From Glycine soja (lineage: Eukaryota > Streptophyta > Magnoliopsida > Fabales > Fabaceae), in assembly GCF_004193775.1 (NCBI RefSeq), contig NC_041005.1, positions 12,092,501 to 12,156,500 of the forward strand: DNA of 64,000 bases, read 5' to 3'. Below are positions 60,680-64,000 of the stretch, one piece after another (within the stretch, counting starts at the first letter, position 1; each line of letters starts with the position of its first letter). The translations under genes were made by a program, and so were the position numbers. The notes below the pieces were generated by a model. The model saw only the letters and a program-made list of their open reading frames with translations. It searched no databases and had not been told where the DNA came from.

Positions 60680-60876
60680 TAATTAAAATTTTGCCTATGA
60701 TTGCTTAACTTTTTTGTATATTTTGTCTGATGAACATATTATATTTACAATGTTAATTTCCTTATTTATTGGGTTTATTCATTTATTTATTTATTTTCCG
60801 TTCTATGTGTTTCAATTATTAAAATAAAATTAAAAAAAAGCACTTGGCCCGTGTTTATGCACGAGCCCAATACTAA

Positions 60877-61439
60877 TTGAATATAACATGTTTAAATTGA
60901 TTAATAGACCAAGTTAAATTTTTAAATAAATTAAATCAAAGCTGAAAATAAAATATGACCGATTATAGACCAAACTTGGTCCTTACATTTTTTTACCTAC
61001 TTATTAACATATTTTTTTTTTACATGTTTGCTTTGTTATCATATCATAAATCCTATAAAATTTATATTTTTTTATAATTTTTCTCTCTCCCTAAATGTCT
61101 GATAATAACATTGTGAATGTTTATCAAATATTTTTTCTATGAAATGATATCACTTATGATACTTATACATATCAAATGTTTTGAATGACTAAGAAGAGAG
61201 TAACATTGAACAAAATTTTAAAAGTCACTTTTTAAATTAGAAAAAAATTTAAGTTAATGATAAAATTAATTTTATTTGATTTTCAAATTTTAATTTAATA
61301 AAAACATTTAGCTTATTAAAAATAAGTGGAAAAAATATAAATGATAATAAAAAGAAAAAGAGCATGTAGCAAACAATCAAAAGAAGATTAAAAATACATA
61401 AACAACTTAAATTAAAGTAAAATATTTAAATTTGAATTA
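60877..61439. other. AT-rich intergenic DNA
   Basis: No gene or repeat was recognised between the Helitron 3' end and the MULE. Confidence 0.45.
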
Positions 61440-63405
61440 ATACAACAAAATTTTACAAATACAAACAATATGGCATACATTCAACGTTGTTGGTTTGAGC
61501 CTATATGGTGGGGGGAAATTTTCTTTGTATGACGTGCAATACGACACACGAAACATCGCTTTGGTTGACCCCATTCTCGGATATCCATTTCGATGTGGAT
61601 ACGAGGGAGAGCATTGGCTCGTGACACAGTGGTCAATGGGCTTCATTGCATAATTCTCAAAACAATCCTTTTGTATACATTGGAGACACTTTCCAACGTA
61701 TGCATGGGATGCATATAGTTTTTGTACTCAAGATGAGCATGCTTACAAGTAGCAACAACATGAGAACAAGGCATGAGCATGCTTTCATCTAGCCTGACTG
61801 TGAAATCTCTTGTTGGTCGAACCTCCCTCCGATTTATTGTCTCTAGGACCAAGAACATTGTGAGTGTTTGCCTTTCTAAGTGCGTCTTCGATGACCTTGT
61901 TTAGTATTTCTATATAAACTTGGCCAGATGCAAGCATTGTTGTAACTTCTTTCCCTCTTTTGTTGAACAATGCATTACACCTTACATATGTGGATTTTAC
62001 TAGCACACCTATTGGAAAATTTCTTGATTTCTTGAGTACGAAATTAATTGACTTAGCAAGATTGGTGATCATGTTCCCCTATCGTTGACCATCATCTTAT
62101 GCGAGATTCCATTTTTCTCGCGGAATCTCGATGAGCCACTTAATTGCTCGGTCAACATCTGCTTCCTCCTTCAACATGTTGTAGTAGTAATTGAACATAG
62201 GCTTCATCTTTGCATATGTTGAATAGTTATAAACATACAATTTCATTATTATGAATAATACACAATGAAAGGACATTTAATATGAAGAGAAAGAAGTTTG
62301 ACACTCACCCATATTGATAATTAATTTTTTGATGGGGTTGTTCTTGTACCTCCCCATGTAATTCTATGCAATGTGTCAAATACATAACACATGCACTGAA
62401 TTTTGTGTTGTCCACCCACTATCACATCTTGAGTAGGCACTTTTGATTGACTTGTGTCTGTCTAAAATCAAACATAGACCATGTTGTGGAGTGACATGCC
62501 TTTTTAGATTTCGGAGGAAGAACAACCATGCTTCCACTGATTCACTCTTGACAACAACAAAGGCTATCAGAAGGATTTTATTGTTGTCATCTTGTGCAAC
62601 TGCCACAAGAAGGGCCCCCCTGTACTTACCATACAACCATGTTGCATTGATCTAAACTATGGGCTTGCAATATTGAAACCCATTGATACACGATCTGAAA
62701 CTCCAGAAAAGACAATGAAACATGACACAATCCTTTACTGGTTGGCCTCCTTGTGCTGGCATTGGTAGTGTTTCCTTTTCCACCACCATACTAGGAAGAA
62801 ATTGTTGCATAGCTTGCAACAATCTTAATAGATCAAGGTACGATCTTTCTCAATTGCCATAGATGTCTTCAACAACCTTTTGCTTTGTTGACCATGTTTT
62901 GCGGTACGTGGTGGTGTATCCTTTAATGCTTTTGATGTGTGCTATCAAGGTTGGCACTGAAGTTGATGGATAATTTTTTATCAAGTTATGGATGCTTTTA
63001 CTAATCAACAAATATGAAAACTTTGCATGATTTTGCGAGATTAAAGGATTTGAACATGTGTGGGGTTCATAGAGCTTTCTTATTTCTCACTACTTGGAGG
63101 CAAGAATTTATGATGCCTTGCACCTCCAAGCAAAACTATCATCATAACAAATGACAATTAGCTTTGTTGGATTTGATAGTTGTGTCTTATAGTTAACTCA
63201 TTTGCTCACATGATATTGCTATAAATCATTTTGTATGTCTTGTTTTGTCAGGAAATGCATCCCTTCGAAGATAGTCCCCACTAAATGTCGAACTTCTTCG
63301 CAATCCAAGCTATGCTCGTATTCAAAATCTTGAAAAAAAGATTCTTCAAAATTTTGCATATGAGGTGGTACAATTGTGATTGGTGAAACAAGCTAGGCTT
63401 CTTCC
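61440..63405 (-). pseudogene. MuDR-type MULE transposase, broken
   Basis: On the minus strand the N-terminal part (about 62720-63060) reads IHNLIKNYPSTSVPTLIAHI, then TYRKTWSTKQKVVEDIYG. The catalytic region follows with INATWLYGKYRGALLVAVAQ near 62650 (Asn where the first catalytic Asp belongs) and QHGLCLILDRHKSIKSAY near 62450 (second Asp kept). Next are MITNLAKSINFVLKKSRNFP near 62060 (Lys where an acidic residue is usual), VLVKSTYVRCNALFNKRG, and a SWIM zinc-finger piece (CSHVVATCKHAH near 61730). A stop in INATW's neighbourhood, another at 62376 and frame changes show it is dead. Its 5' end is cut by the 2.5-kb repeat that starts at 63417. Confidence 0.85.
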
Positions 63406-63416
63406 TCATCAACTTC

Positions 63417-64000
63417 TGTAACATCCCGTTTTTCATAAAATAAATTAAAAATGGTTTTTTTAAAATAAATAGAGTTTTAGAAAAACAATGAGGTTTTTGT
63501 AATTAAATAAATAAGAATAAATAGTTTTATTAATTAAAATAATGGTTTTAAGGTAAATAAAATAAATATGTTTTTAGAAAATAAAAAGGATGTTTTATTT
63601 ATTTATTTAATAGGGAGTCAAATAGAGCTCTCTTTTTATGAAATACTAAAATAAACAAAATAAAGTAAATAATAGGCTTAGAGTACCCTAGCTATAAATA
63701 GAGACATATTAGGTCAATTTTTACATTTACAATATGTTTCTATGCTCTTTTTTCTTCCCAAATTCATTTTCTCTTCTTCCTTTCCAAAACCCGCATAAAC
63801 TCAAACCTATCCTAGTAAAACTATGGTTGCAGACTCGTTAACCTTTGGATAGTTCTAAAACTTGAAAACCACCTTCGGAACTCATTTTTGCACATTTCCA
63901 CCATTGGGATTTGTCAAATAATGCCAGTAGAGGTAGAAATACCCTTCACATGGAGACAGTGAAATTGAGGCTCCAATCCCTTCTCCTTCTCTCTAACACT
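63417..64000 (+). mobile_element. Third copy of the 2.5-kb solo-LTR-like repeat, cut by window end
   Basis: It starts TGTAACATCCCGTTTTTC, matching the starts of the copies at 23535 and 27146, and carries TATAAATAG at 63693-63701. Leader blocks such as CAATCCCTTCTCCTTCTCT match copy A near 24246. It continues beyond base 64000. It sits directly at the broken 5' end of the MULE gene. Confidence 0.75.

Larger units (their letters stand above)
52593..60876 (+). mobile_element. Helitron, ~8.3 kb, decayed autonomous type (third Helitron)
   Basis: The proposed 5' end is A|TCTATTTAATAATGGAATAG at 52593. The 3' end is an 8-bp hairpin with one mismatch (GGCCCGTG with CACGAGCC, 60846-60867), then CAATACTAA ending at 60876, then a host T. 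Between them lie an RPA1-like gene, the N-terminal zinc-finger part of a plant Helitron Rep/helicase gene and a B3-like gene, all on the + strand and all broken. The Rep and helicase cores themselves are missing, so it could not move alone. The 3' end is well supported; the 5' end rests on the TC start and its resemblance to plant Helitron starts. Confidence 0.75.

Overview
The window is plant nuclear DNA, most likely from a eudicot and probably a legume. Reasons: split genes with GT-AG introns, plant-only protein families (an XTNX-type TIR-NB protein, an At4g26450-like protein, FAR1-like and B3-like sequences), plant Ty1/copia, Helitron, PIF/Harbinger, MULE, SINE, TRIM and RTE elements, and very AT-rich intergenic DNA. 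The species call is inference. There are no bacterial operons and I saw no CRISPR array and no free-standing tRNA or rRNA gene.

Only two genes look intact. The first (18120-21089, + strand) is a single-exon XTNX-type TIR-NB-ARC-TPR gene of 989 codons before the stop. The second (42703-50300, - strand) is a four-exon gene related to Arabidopsis At4g26450. Its exons add up to exactly 2100 nt, and its 5.1-kb third intron is filled with old transposons.

Layout. 1-5205: - strand Ty1/copia element cut by the window edge (5' LTR, PBS, gag-pol with many stops). 5256-5701: pseudogene fragment of peroxisomal acyl-CoA oxidase 4 that keeps its introns. About 7600-10863: five-copy tandem array followed by a Helitron 3' end. 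11077-15354: complete but dead PIF/Harbinger element with both genes. 15435-16490: TIR element. 18120-21089: XTNX gene. 22179-27146: two copies of a 2.5-kb solo-LTR-like repeat, one nested inside the other in opposite orientation. 27493-29950: dead FAR1-like (MULE-derived) gene. 31156-31245: tiny RTE/SINE tail with a perfect 15-bp target duplication. 32340-33165: dead Ulp1/C48-protease-like gene. 35655-41355: long inverted-repeat (foldback) element, with a 3387-bp Helitron inserted cleanly in one arm. 42703-50300: At4g26450-like gene. 52593-60876: 8.3-kb Helitron carrying an RPA1-like gene, the zinc-finger start of a Rep/helicase gene and a B3-like gene, all decayed. 61440-63405: dead MuDR-type MULE transposase. 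63417-64000: start of a third copy of the 2.5-kb repeat.

The most notable pattern concerns the three Helitron ends. They share the classic architecture (a short hairpin, then CTAG or CTAA, then a host T). All three are associated with their own unrelated tandem-repeat array (units of about 600, 410 and 155 bp). The second Helitron's boundaries can be fixed from this window alone, because the opposite arm of the foldback element preserves the empty site.
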